Of a DNA stretch of 8,686 bases, positions 1 through 6,826 are shown one piece after another. Below the pieces are notes generated by a model, which was not told where the DNA came from, made no database searches, and saw only the letters and a list, made by a program, of their open reading frames with translations. Origin of the DNA: Gammaproteobacteria bacterium. Lineage in GTDB: Bacteria; Pseudomonadota; Gammaproteobacteria; Pseudomonadales; Pseudohongiellaceae. The position numbers were made by a program, and so were the translations under genes. The stretch is taken from NCBI GenBank assembly GCA_003556835.1, contig PWQG01000084.1:1-8686 (forward strand), given 5' to 3'. Numbering within the stretch: position 1 is the first letter of the stretch; every line of letters begins with the position of its first letter.

Positions 1-1194
1 GACGAACTGGTCCGTCTCCCGGGATGCCGTTCCATTGCCTATGGCAATCAATGCGACCTGATACTTATTGCAAAGCTGTAAGAGGATGGCTTCCGCTTCA
101 TTCACCTTGCGCTGCGGTGCATTCGGGAAAATCGCACCATGATCCAGCACCCGGCCCGTGGCATCCACCACGGCCAGTTTCACACCGGTACGCAGCCCCG
201 GATCAAGGCCAATGGCCACCTTGCGACCCGCCGGCGCGGCCAGCAACAGATCACGGATGTTTTTTGCAAACACCTCGATGGCATCGGCCTCGGCGCGCTC
301 ACGCAGTTCACCGAGGAAATCGGTCTGCATATGCGTCTGCAAGCGCACACGCCAGGTCCAGCGCACCGCCTCCAGCAACCAACGGTCGGCCGCCCTGCCC
401 TGATCATCGATTTTCCAGAAGCCGGCGATCATGCTCTCGCAGGGATGACGCTCCGGCATGTTCTCCGGATCCAGCGGCAGATCGATACGCAGGTTCAGGA
501 TGCCTTCCTTGCGAGCGCGGAACAGGGCCATGACCCGGTGCGACGGTATTTTTTTCAGCGCCTCGGTAAAATCGAAATAATCACGATACTTGGCACCTTC
601 CTGCTGTTTTCCGTCAATGACCTCGGAAATGATGTGGGCACGCTGCGACAGATATTCGCGCATCTGCCCCAGCAGATCCGCATCCTCACTGAATTTTTCC
701 ATCAGGATGTGACGGGCACCATCAAGGGCGGCTTTCTGGTCCGCCACACCTTTTCCCGCATCCACAAAAGCGGGTGCCTCCGCCTGCGGATCGAGTGAAG
801 GATCTTCGTACAGCGACAGGGCCAAGGGTTCAAGGCCGGCTTCGCGGGCGATCTGTGCCTTGGTGCGGCGCTTTGGTTTGTAGGGCAGGTACAGGTCTTC
901 GAGTTCGGTCTTGCTCTCGGCGCCACGCAGTTTTTTCTCCAGCTCGGGACTGAGCTTGTCCTGCTCCGCCACGCTCTTGAGGATCACCTCGCGGCGATCC
1001 TCCAGTTCACGCAGATAGTGCAGGCGTTCCTGCAGCAGGCGCAGCTGGTTGTCATCCAGTGCGCCGGTGACTTCCTTGCGATAGCGGGCAATAAAGGGCA
1101 CCGTGGCACCTTCGTCCAGCAGTTTGACGGCAGCGGCCACCTGGGCCGGCGCGGCCGCAATTTCATCGGCAATCTTGTTGAATAAGGCAGACAT
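1..1194 (-). CDS. tex: Tex, transcription accessory / RNA-binding protein, N-terminal part (cut by window edge)
   Basis: The reverse strand reads open without a stop from ATG at 1194 to base 1, giving 398 codons of a family usually about 770-780 residues long. Seen: the Tex N-terminal hallmark FIARYRKEVTGALDD (about 34-48), ELEDLYLPYKPKRRTKAQIA (97-116), and the start of the YqgF/RNase H-like domain with GLDPGLRTGVK (329-339) and IAIGNGTASRETD (383-395). The helix-hairpin-helix repeats and C-terminal S1 RNA-binding domain should lie beyond the left edge. The start MSALFNKIADEI is the usual Tex beginning, and AGGA stands about six bases upstream. Tex is a cytoplasmic nucleic-acid-binding protein linked to transcription and RNA metabolism; its exact molecular role is poorly defined. 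It lies 63 bp downstream of trmJ on the same strand with no terminator visible between them, so co-transcription is likely. Confidence 0.96.
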   Translation of the reverse strand, partial: MSALFNKIADEIAAAPAQVAAAVKLLDEGATVPFIARYRKEVTGALDDNQLRLLQERLHYLRELEDRREVILKSVAEQDKLSPELEKKLRGAESKTELEDLYLPYKPKRRTKAQIAREAGLEPLALSLYEDPSLDPQAEAPAFVDAGKGVADQKAALDGARHILMEKFSEDADLLGQMREYLSQRAHIISEVIDGKQQEGAKYRDYFDFTEALKKIPSHRVMALFRARKEGILNLRIDLPLDPENMPERHPCESMIAGFWKIDDQGRAADRWLLEAVRWTWRVRLQTHMQTDFLGELRERAEADAIEVFAKNIRDLLLAAPAGRKVAIGLDPGLRTGVKLAVVDATGRVLDHGAIFPNAPQRKVNEAEAILLQLCNKYQVALIAIGNGTASRETDQFV

Positions 1195-1257
1195 GGCATT
1201 CCTGTTGTTTCGTCTGGATCAGAAACCCTCTGGATGATTCAGGGATTCTCAGTTGAT

Positions 1258-2040
1258 TCATTTCTTGTGACCGGAAGCCCATTCGATCTGGGTGAGAATT
1301 CCGCGCAGGATGTTCACCTCCATGGTATCGGGACGGACCCGGCCGAACAGTCGACGCATCCGGGTCATCAGCAGACGGGGATGTTCGGGGTCGTGGAAAT
1401 CGATATCGGTCAACACCTTCTCCAGGTGCGCATAGAACAACTCCATCTGATGCCCGTTGGCCTTGGGCACATCCCAGTAGTCATCCTCCCGGTAATAACC
1501 GCCGACCGCGGCACTGCCATCGCCTGGCACAGCCGCCTGCTCCCCGGTGAGCAACTGCATTCGTACTTCGTACAGAATCACTGCCACGGCCGCCGCAAGA
1601 TTCAGTGAGGGACACTCAGGATCACTGGGGATCTGGACATGGTAATTGCACAACTGCAACTCTTCATTGCTCAGGCCCCGGTCTTCACGGCCAAACACCA
1701 GGGCAACCTGGTTGGACGGTACATCTTGCAATACCTTTCGGGCGCACTCCGGCGGTGTCATCATCGGCCAGGGCATGCTGCGCGAGCGGGCGCTGGAAGC
1801 AATGACCAGGCTGCAGTCGGCGATGGCTTCTTCCATGGTATCTACCACGACGGTAGACTCCAGGATATCGGCCGCCGAAACCGCACGCGCGGTTGCAATC
1901 GGGCTGGGGAAGTCGTCCGGGCAGACCAGGGTCAGATGCCGCAGCCCCATGTTCTTCATGGCCCGGGCGGTGGCCCCGATATTGCCTGGGTGGGAGGTGT
2001 TGACCAGGACGACACGGATGTTGTTCAGGTGTTGCAGCAT
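1258..2040 (-). CDS. trmJ: tRNA (cytidine/uridine-2'-O-)-methyltransferase TrmJ
   Basis: 260 residues. A SpoU/TrmH-type SPOUT methyltransferase expected to 2'-O-methylate nucleotide 32 of tRNA anticodon loops, using S-adenosylmethionine. Seen: motif 1 NTSHPGNIGATARAMKNMG (14-32) with the family arginine R26, the segment SARSRSMPWP (83-92), motif 2 GREDRGLSNEEL (117-128), and motif 3 PSLNLAAAVAV (144-154). These form the trefoil-knot SAM site. The C-terminal region (about 180-260) is the TrmJ-specific helical extension. The start is supported by the family-typical beginning MLQ...IRVVLV; a purine-rich GGGGGAG lies about 11 bases upstream. The gene diverges from suhB, an arrangement also found in E. 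coli and other gammaproteobacteria, and is followed by tex. Length and motifs look intact. Confidence 0.97.
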   Translation of the reverse strand: MLQHLNNIRVVLVNTSHPGNIGATARAMKNMGLRHLTLVCPDDFPSPIATARAVSAADILESTVVVDTMEEAIADCSLVIASSARSRSMPWPMMTPPECARKVLQDVPSNQVALVFGREDRGLSNEELQLCNYHVQIPSDPECPSLNLAAAVAVILYEVRMQLLTGEQAAVPGDGSAAVGGYYREDDYWDVPKANGHQMELFYAHLEKVLTDIDFHDPEHPRLLMTRMRRLFGRVRPDTMEVNILRGILTQIEWASGHKK

Positions 2041-2086
2041 GGCGGGCAGGGCTCCCCCGGCAGAGGTGTCGGATCAAAGGGCCCGG

Positions 2087-2092
2087 ATTATA
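2087..2092 (-). promoter_or_regulatory. Putative -10 element for trmJ(-tex)
   Basis: On the reverse strand the sequence reads TGC followed by a perfect TATAAT, an extended -10 box. It lies 47 bp before the trmJ ATG. No convincing -35 hexamer sits 16-18 bp upstream, which is tolerable for an extended -10 promoter. Assignment is by pattern only. Confidence 0.5.
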
Positions 2093-2133
2093 GCAGATGC
2101 AAAACAGTTGGCGACTCAGGCGGCAGGATTTGC

Positions 2134-2139
2134 TATGAT
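2134..2139 (+). promoter_or_regulatory. Putative -10 element for suhB
   Basis: TGC followed by TATGAT forms an extended -10 box 38 bp before the suhB ATG. A TTGGCG lies upstream, but at a 20-bp spacing it is too far for a standard -35. The predicted start point near 2146 would give a leader of about 30 nt. The element is back-to-back with the trmJ -10 box about 45 bp away, so the two promoters share one short control region. Confidence 0.45.
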
Positions 2140-2177
2140 TGCGCGCTTCCAATCACCGATAAACCGTGTGTTTTCTT

Positions 2178-2975
2178 ATGCATCCCGTTGTCAATATTGC
2201 CTTACGTGCCGCCCGCAGTGCTTCCGAGTCCATCATCCATGCCACCGACCGGCTGGATCGGGTGAAAGTCCTCTCAAGTGAAGGACACGAGGTGATCACC
2301 AGCATGGATCACGATGCGGAGAAAAACCTGTTGTTTCATCTGCGCAAGGCCTACCCCGACTACAGCATCCATTCGCGCCTGTCCGGCTACCTGCCCGGCA
2401 AGGATGAGAGCAATGTCTGGCTGATCGATCCCATGCACCGTGGCGGCAATTTCATTCATGGCTTCAACCATATCTGTGTCACGGTGGCACTGAAATGTGG
2501 TGATAGAGTGCTGCACGCCGTGATGATCAATCCGACCCAGGCCGAGGAGTTCAGCGCCAGCCGTGGCAATGGTGGCCAGCTCAACAAGCAGCGACTGCGG
2601 GTGGGACGCAAGGATACCCTGCAACAGGCACTGGTTTCGCTGGCCGGCACACAGCCTGGCCCCGAGCAGAAAGATCTTCTGCTGGGCCTGCAGGATCGGC
2701 TTCTGGATGCGGATGCCGACCTGCGCATGACCGGCTGCCCTGCGCTGGACGTGGCCTATGTGGCCAGCGGCAAACTGGACGCAGGCTGGACCAACGAGAA
2801 CAGTGAATGCGCCATGGCAGCGGCGCGCTTGATCCTGCAGGAATCGGGCGCCCTCTCCAGTGACGAAAATGCCAACCCGGCAATGACCGGAAAGGAAATG
2901 ATTTTCGGCACACCCCGTTGCTTCAAGCAACTGCTGCAGATCCGCCAGTCCCTGAGCCACAGCCGGGTGATCTGA
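2178..2975 (+). CDS. suhB: SuhB-like inositol-monophosphatase homologue with degenerate active site (probable non-catalytic antitermination factor)
   Basis: 265 residues. The start MHPVVNIALRAAR matches the characteristic MHP start of SuhB; an in-frame ATG four codons earlier is less likely. It aligns without gaps to E. coli SuhB (recalled from memory) over about 220 residues. Kept: D44 (TSMD), D84 (WLIDP), NFIHGF (91-96), ASRGNGGQLN (127-136), and ALDVAYVASGKLDAGW (169-184). Lost: E67 is Arg, E68 is Leu, the motif DPLDGTTNF reads DPMHRGGNF so D87 is His, G88 Arg and T89 Gly, and the C-terminal WD pair (D212) reads CA. These are Mg2+-coordinating and catalytic positions of the IMPase family, so phosphatase activity is very unlikely. 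E. coli SuhB also acts with NusA in the rRNA antitermination complex, a role that does not need catalysis; retention of that role is inference. No clear Shine-Dalgarno precedes the start. The reading frame is intact, so it does not look like a pseudogene. Confidence 0.9.
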   Translation: MHPVVNIALRAARSASESIIHATDRLDRVKVLSSEGHEVITSMDHDAEKNLLFHLRKAYPDYSIHSRLSGYLPGKDESNVWLIDPMHRGGNFIHGFNHICVTVALKCGDRVLHAVMINPTQAEEFSASRGNGGQLNKQRLRVGRKDTLQQALVSLAGTQPGPEQKDLLLGLQDRLLDADADLRMTGCPALDVAYVASGKLDAGWTNENSECAMAAARLILQESGALSSDENANPAMTGKEMIFGTPRCFKQLLQIRQSLSHSRVI

Positions 2976-3087
2976 ACGCCCCCCGGCAACGATTCCCCAG
3001 GACCACAGTACCCGGCGCACGGACCGGGTGACGGTTCCCCCCTGTTCCTTTTTACTTTATTCTCTGGTGGAAAAAGGAGCAGTCTCC

Positions 3088-4707
3088 ATGAGCAACAGAG
3101 ATTCCGAATTCCGGATGGAGCGACGCCGGTTCCTGGGCAACAGCGCCCTGGCGGGCTCCGCGCTCGCACTATCCCTTGCCGGCGCTGCGAGGGCGGACAG
3201 CAACCCACGTACCCCGGTCGTTGAAACCCGTCATGGCCGCATCCGCGGTTTCATGGAAGAGAACATCAATGTCTTCAAGGGCATCCCCTATGGTGATGAC
3301 ACCGGGAGCCAGAACCGTTTCATGCCCGCACGCGACCCGTCCCCGTGGAGCGGTGTGAAGGATTGTATCGACTACGGAAACTCGGCGGCACAGATGCAGG
3401 GCGGCAGCGCTACCGGCTCGGAAGACTGCCTGGTGATGAACATCTTCACCCCGGCCGTCAATGACGAACGCCGGCGCCCGGTGATGCTCTGGCTGCACGG
3501 CGGTGGCTTTTCCACCCTGTCCGGCTCCAGTCCCCTCTACAACGGGGTGAACCTCTGCCAGCGCGGCGATGTGGTGGTGGCTTCCCTGAATCATCGCCTC
3601 AACATCTTCGGCTTCATGCACCTCGGCGACCACTTCGGGAATGACTTCGAACACTCCGGCAATGTCGGTATGCTGGACATCGTGCATGCCCTGAAATGGA
3701 TCCGTGAACATATCGGCCGCTTTGGTGGCGACAGTGGCAACATCACCATCTTTGGTGAATCGGGCGGCGGCCGCAAGGTCTCCACCCTGCTCGGCATGCC
3801 GGACGCCCAGGGCCTGTTCCACCGGGCCATCATCCAGAGCGGCCCCGGCATGACCCTGCAACCGCGCGATCGCGCCCATGAGATGGCGGCAGCCGCCCTG
3901 CGTGAACTGGATCTGGACCGCGGCGATGCGCGACGCCTGCAGGAACTGCCAGCCGAGCAACTGTTGCAGGCCTTCTCACGGGTCACCGGCCGCCTGGACC
4001 GCGATGCCCGCTTCAAGGGCATACAGGAACAGCGAGGCTTTGTGCCCACCGTCGGCATTGATTCACTGCCGCAGCACAGCTTCAATCCGGTGGCCAGCCC
4101 CCTGTCGGCCAGCGTCCCCATCCTGATCGGTTCCAACAAGCATGAATATGCCTATTTCGGTGGCCGCGACCCGGTGGTGCAACGCAATGAACTGAGCATG
4201 GACGATCTCAAGGACCGCGTCGAGATGATTGCCGGCAATGCCGCCGATCGGGTAATGGATGTCTACCAGCGGACCTATCCCGGGGAATCCCCCAGTTGGC
4301 TCTGGATCCTGATGACCAGTGATCGCACCTACCGCTTTGATTCCATCACCATGGCACAGCGCCGGGCGCTGGCCGACAGCCATGCTCCGGCCTGGATGTA
4401 CTTTTTCGAGTGGGAGACACCTGCTTCCGATATGCGTGCCCATCATGCCCTGGAGATCAGTTTTGTATTCCGCAATACCAGCCGGGTGCCGGCCATGAGC
4501 GGAGGTGGCCGGGAAGCGGCTGCCCTGTCACGACGAATGAGTGACTCGTGGATCTCCTTCGCCCGCAATGGCAACCCCAATGTCACCGCGCTGCCCGACT
4601 GGCCGCAATACGACATCGATCGCCGCGCCACAATGGTCTTCGACAATGAGTCACGGGTGGTCGATGATCCACATGCCGCGGTCCGACAGCTCTGGTCGAC
4701 GATCTGA
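3088..4707 (+). CDS. Tat-exported type-B carboxylesterase (alpha/beta hydrolase)
   Basis: 539 residues, normal for the carboxylesterase/cholinesterase family, which hydrolyses carboxylic esters; the substrate here is unknown. The start at 3088 is chosen because AAAGGAG lies about eight bases upstream and it places a Tat signal at the N terminus: ERRRFLG (11-17), a hydrophobic stretch, and an ARA cleavage site at about 34-36. The mature protein is therefore expected in the periplasm or outside the cell. Seen: FKGIPYG, SEDCLVMNIF (111-120), oxyanion-hole HGGG (137-140), nucleophile elbow GESGGG with Ser225, probable acid Glu353 in SNKHEY, and catalytic His453 in HHALEISFVF. C93 and C114 may form the family's N-terminal disulfide. 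The elbow has Gly where GESAGG has Ala. It is followed 29 bp later by a nitroreductase gene on the same strand. No family member with a named substrate is recognised. Confidence 0.93.
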   Translation: MSNRDSEFRMERRRFLGNSALAGSALALSLAGAARADSNPRTPVVETRHGRIRGFMEENINVFKGIPYGDDTGSQNRFMPARDPSPWSGVKDCIDYGNSAAQMQGGSATGSEDCLVMNIFTPAVNDERRRPVMLWLHGGGFSTLSGSSPLYNGVNLCQRGDVVVASLNHRLNIFGFMHLGDHFGNDFEHSGNVGMLDIVHALKWIREHIGRFGGDSGNITIFGESGGGRKVSTLLGMPDAQGLFHRAIIQSGPGMTLQPRDRAHEMAAAALRELDLDRGDARRLQELPAEQLLQAFSRVTGRLDRDARFKGIQEQRGFVPTVGIDSLPQHSFNPVASPLSASVPILIGSNKHEYAYFGGRDPVVQRNELSMDDLKDRVEMIAGNAADRVMDVYQRTYPGESPSWLWILMTSDRTYRFDSITMAQRRALADSHAPAWMYFFEWETPASDMRAHHALEISFVFRNTSRVPAMSGGGREAAALSRRMSDSWISFARNGNPNVTALPDWPQYDIDRRATMVFDNESRVVDDPHAAVRQLWSTI

Positions 4708-4736
4708 GGAACCTCTGGACAGGAACACATTCCCTG

Positions 4737-5291
4737 ATGGATGCACTGGATGTATTACATAAGCGGGTTTCGGCATCACGCCTTACCGGCCCGGAACCTG
4801 AACCCGAACAACTTCAGGCCATTTACAAGGCGGCCCTGAGAGCCGCGGACCACGCTCTTTTGCGCCCCTGGCGGTTTCTGGTGATCCGCGGGCAGGCACG
4901 CGAACGGCTTGGTGACCTGTTCGCCGACGCCGCGCTGGCCAGGAAACCCGAGCTCGAACCGGCCAAGCTGGAAAAGACCCGGAGCAAGGCATTACGTGCA
5001 CCCGTGATTGTAGTGGCCATCAGCAGCCCCAAAGCTCACCCGAAAGTTCCGCGCCTGGAGCAGGACCTGTCCACTGGCGCGGCAGTGCAGAACATGCTCA
5101 ATGCAGTCTATGCACAGGGCCTGGGAGCCATCTGGCGCACCGGTGATGCGACCGAGGCACCCGCCGTGCGCGAAGGCCTGGGCGTCAAGGACAAGGAACG
5201 GATCATCGGCTTCCTGTATCTGGGACACGTGGATGGACCGACCCGACCCGCGCCCGACCTGGCCGTGGAGGATTACTTCCATGAGTGGTGA
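4737..5291 (+). CDS. YdjA-like nitroreductase family FMN oxidoreductase
   Basis: 184 residues, matching E. coli YdjA (about 183). Seen: N-terminal MDALDVLHKRVSASRL (the FMN-phosphate contact region; YdjA has RRS where this has RVS), ALRAADHALLRPWRF (33-47) with R35, H39 and PW, HPKVPRLEQD (101-110), GLGAIWRTG (128-136) and IIGFLYLG (156-163). Members are small homodimeric NAD(P)H-dependent flavoproteins of the cytoplasm. The physiological substrate of YdjA is not established, so none is given here. AGGAAC lies about ten bases before the start. The 3' end overlaps the next gene by 11 bp, implying translational coupling, and the gene follows the esterase by 29 bp. No anomaly beyond the single loop change. 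Confidence 0.93.
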   Translation: MDALDVLHKRVSASRLTGPEPEPEQLQAIYKAALRAADHALLRPWRFLVIRGQARERLGDLFADAALARKPELEPAKLEKTRSKALRAPVIVVAISSPKAHPKVPRLEQDLSTGAAVQNMLNAVYAQGLGAIWRTGDATEAPAVREGLGVKDKERIIGFLYLGHVDGPTRPAPDLAVEDYFHEW

Positions 5292-5895
5292 GCAGCTGCC
5301 GGTGAAACCACCCCGTATAGTGAACACCACGGTGTTCAGCACGCCACTGCTGACCCCGTTGCTGCGCCTGATCGCACTGCTGCTGCTCAAGCTGGTGCGC
5401 TGGAAAGCGCGGGGCACACCGCCGGAGGAACAGCGGTTTGTCCTGATCGGCGCACCCCACACCAGCAACTGGGATTTCCCCCTGATGTTATTGGTGGTGT
5501 TGAAGCTGCGCCTGCGGATCTACTGGATGGGCAAGGACAGCCTGTTCCGCTTTCCTTTCGGTGCACTGATGCGCTGGCTTGGCGGCATTCCGGTCGACCG
5601 CAGCAAGAGCAACAACACCGTCGACCAGATTGTCCGCCTGTATCAGTCGCGGGAATCGCTGGTTGTACTGATTCCGCCAGAAGGGACGCGTGCCCGGGTC
5701 GAGCGCTGGAAAACCGGCTTCTACCATATAGCCAATAATGCCGGCGTACCGATTCTCATGGGGTATCTTGACGCCGCTGATCGGGAAGCCGGACTGGCCG
5801 ATTTTTTCCACCCCACCGGGGATGCAGAAGTCGATATGCAGAATATCAGGAAATTCTACGCGTCAAAGACCGGTATCCGCCCGGAAAATGCTTGA
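5281..5895 (+). CDS. Lysophospholipid / 1-acylglycerol-phosphate acyltransferase family protein
   Basis: 204 residues, of the short stand-alone PlsC-like type (PF01553 superfamily). Seen in order: a basic and hydrophobic N-terminal segment (about 20-40) likely to associate with the inner membrane; block I as HTSNWD (H60, D65), the catalytic HX4D; block II GKDSLFRFPFGALMRWLGG (84-102) followed by IPVDRS; block III PPEGTRAR (132-139) with E134; and block IV GVPILMG (155-161). The family transfers an acyl group from acyl-CoA or acyl-ACP to a lysolipid or similar acceptor; the acceptor cannot be read from the sequence. The start at 5281 is chosen because it lies inside the end of the nitroreductase gene (11-bp overlap) and gives a family-like N terminus. 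The upstream in-frame extension overlaps that gene almost completely and is rejected. It is convergent with the TetR gene, 44 bp away. Confidence 0.9.
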   Translation: MSGEQLPVKPPRIVNTTVFSTPLLTPLLRLIALLLLKLVRWKARGTPPEEQRFVLIGAPHTSNWDFPLMLLVVLKLRLRIYWMGKDSLFRFPFGALMRWLGGIPVDRSKSNNTVDQIVRLYQSRESLVVLIPPEGTRARVERWKTGFYHIANNAGVPILMGYLDAADREAGLADFFHPTGDAEVDMQNIRKFYASKTGIRPENA

Positions 5896-5939
5896 TACAT
5901 CGGCAGCTGCGCTGCTGGGGCACCGGCGACAGTCGGCTC

Positions 5940-6731
5940 TCAGTCTGCCGCGCGCTCGCTTTGCGGACGGTGACCACCCAGGATGCGCAAGACCGAATCA
6001 AAAACAAAATCGGCGTAGGTTTCGATCGACGTTGCCTTGAGCTGGAACTTCCAGCGCTTCAGATACCATTGCTGTAGCATGGCGGTGGTATTGGTGGCCA
6101 ATAGATCAATATCGCCGTCATAGCGGAACACACCCGCTTCCATGCCTTCCGTGAAGGTGTCGCGCAGACGCTCGTCGAAACGCAACTCCAACTGCATGGC
6201 CGAATCGCGTTGTTCGCGGGTCAAGCCCTTGGCTTCCAGGTAGCAGAAGTAGTACCAGGAGTGCATGACGTCGTTCATGTAGATGTCGCCATAGATTATG
6301 GCCTTGAGCCGATCATAGGGACCCAGTGCATGCCGGAAAAGATCCGACATCACTTCGTCAATGACATCACGCAGTACGGCCTCGATGGCCGAAGCCAGGT
6401 CATGCTTGCTACCAATATAGGCGTAGAGTCCGCCCATGCTGATCCCGGTTTCCCGGCTCAGATCGCGCAGGCTCATGGCCTGGAAACCCTTGGTGTTGGC
6501 CAGGCGGAACGTGCAGTTGAAGATTTTTTCCAGATTACGCAGTGCCGGTCCCAGCGTCTTGATCTGCATCCGGTCCCCGTGCACGTCGTAGACGCGCTGC
6601 CAGAGCTGTGGGCCCTCCAGCGTCCAGGCACGCCGGAACGCGGCCAGGGAGGTGTTATAAGGCCACTCCTGCCGCAGGCTCTGCTCCAGGGCTTCCAGAT
6701 CCGTGGACCGGTCAGTTGATGCATTTTCCAT
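5940..6731 (-). CDS. TetR/AcrR-family transcriptional regulator with N-terminal extension
   Basis: 263 residues from ATG at 6731. The TetR DNA-binding domain lies at about 64-112: LRNLEKIFNCTFRLANTKGF, then the helix-turn-helix SLRDLSRETGISMGGLYAYIGSKHDL. The remaining 150 residues form the variable helical ligand-binding and dimer domain; its ligand cannot be predicted. About 60 residues precede the HTH, longer than the usual short arm. They contain a Trp- and Arg-rich stretch (WPYNTSLAAFRRAWTLEGP) that belongs to the same open frame and looks like a real subdomain. Two further in-frame upstream starts exist (6797 and 6872) but would give a less protein-like N terminus, and 6872 would overlap the permease gene. 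AAGGA lies about 13 bases before 6731, a long spacing. It sits 95 bp downstream of the TSUP permease on the same strand, which it may control together with itself. Confidence 0.9.
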   Translation of the reverse strand: MENASTDRSTDLEALEQSLRQEWPYNTSLAAFRRAWTLEGPQLWQRVYDVHGDRMQIKTLGPALRNLEKIFNCTFRLANTKGFQAMSLRDLSRETGISMGGLYAYIGSKHDLASAIEAVLRDVIDEVMSDLFRHALGPYDRLKAIIYGDIYMNDVMHSWYYFCYLEAKGLTREQRDSAMQLELRFDERLRDTFTEGMEAGVFRYDGDIDLLATNTTAMLQQWYLKRWKFQLKATSIETYADFVFDSVLRILGGHRPQSERAAD

Positions 6732-6802
6732 GGGATTTTGTCCGTCCTTCCAGGAGCCTGCCAACCCGACTCCATGCCATAGAAAAGTGTACCCCATCGG
6801 GT

Positions 6803-6820
6803 CGGTGATATACAGCACCG
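6803..6820. promoter_or_regulatory. Inverted repeat upstream of the tetR gene, possible operator
   Basis: CGGTG and CACCG flank an eight-base AT-rich centre (ATATACAG) in the gap between the permease stop and the regulator start. A second small palindrome, ACCC-CATC-GGGT, adjoins it at 6791-6802. TetR proteins usually bind inverted repeats close to their own gene, so this is a candidate autoregulatory operator. Five-base arms are short enough to arise by chance. Confidence 0.25.
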
Positions 6821-6826
6821 CCATCT

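Noticed and set aside
1195..1257. Weak CCCT/AGGG pairing between trmJ and tex, considered as a terminator
   Set aside because: Only about four pairs hold together and no T-tract follows, so read-through from trmJ to tex is the simpler reading.
1639..2265. Long open frames on the plus strand opposite trmJ
   Set aside because: Their products are unlike any family I know and lie antisense to a gene with complete TrmJ motifs; they are expected by-products of GC-rich codon use.
2178..2975. Reading suhB as a pseudogene because of its lost active-site residues
   Set aside because: The frame is intact, length and gapless alignment match the family, and the non-catalytic core is well kept, which fits a pseudoenzyme better than decay.
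3010..3029. Hairpin ACCCGG/CCGGGT downstream of suhB, considered as an intrinsic terminator
   Set aside because: The nearest T-rich run starts about 17 bases after the stem, too far for a standard rho-independent terminator, and the loop is eight bases.
3169..3960. 263-codon open frame on the minus strand opposite the esterase
   Set aside because: It is antisense to a gene with an intact catalytic triad and has no recognisable domain or ribosome-binding site.
5101..5280. N-terminal extension of the acyltransferase frame back to 5101
   Set aside because: It overlaps the nitroreductase gene in a different frame, and the family N terminus and catalytic spacing are satisfied by the start at 5281.
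5896..5939. GCAGC-TGC-GCTGC stem in the gap between the convergent acyltransferase and TetR genes, considered as a bidirectional terminator
   Set aside because: The stem is only five base pairs and there is no T-run on either strand.
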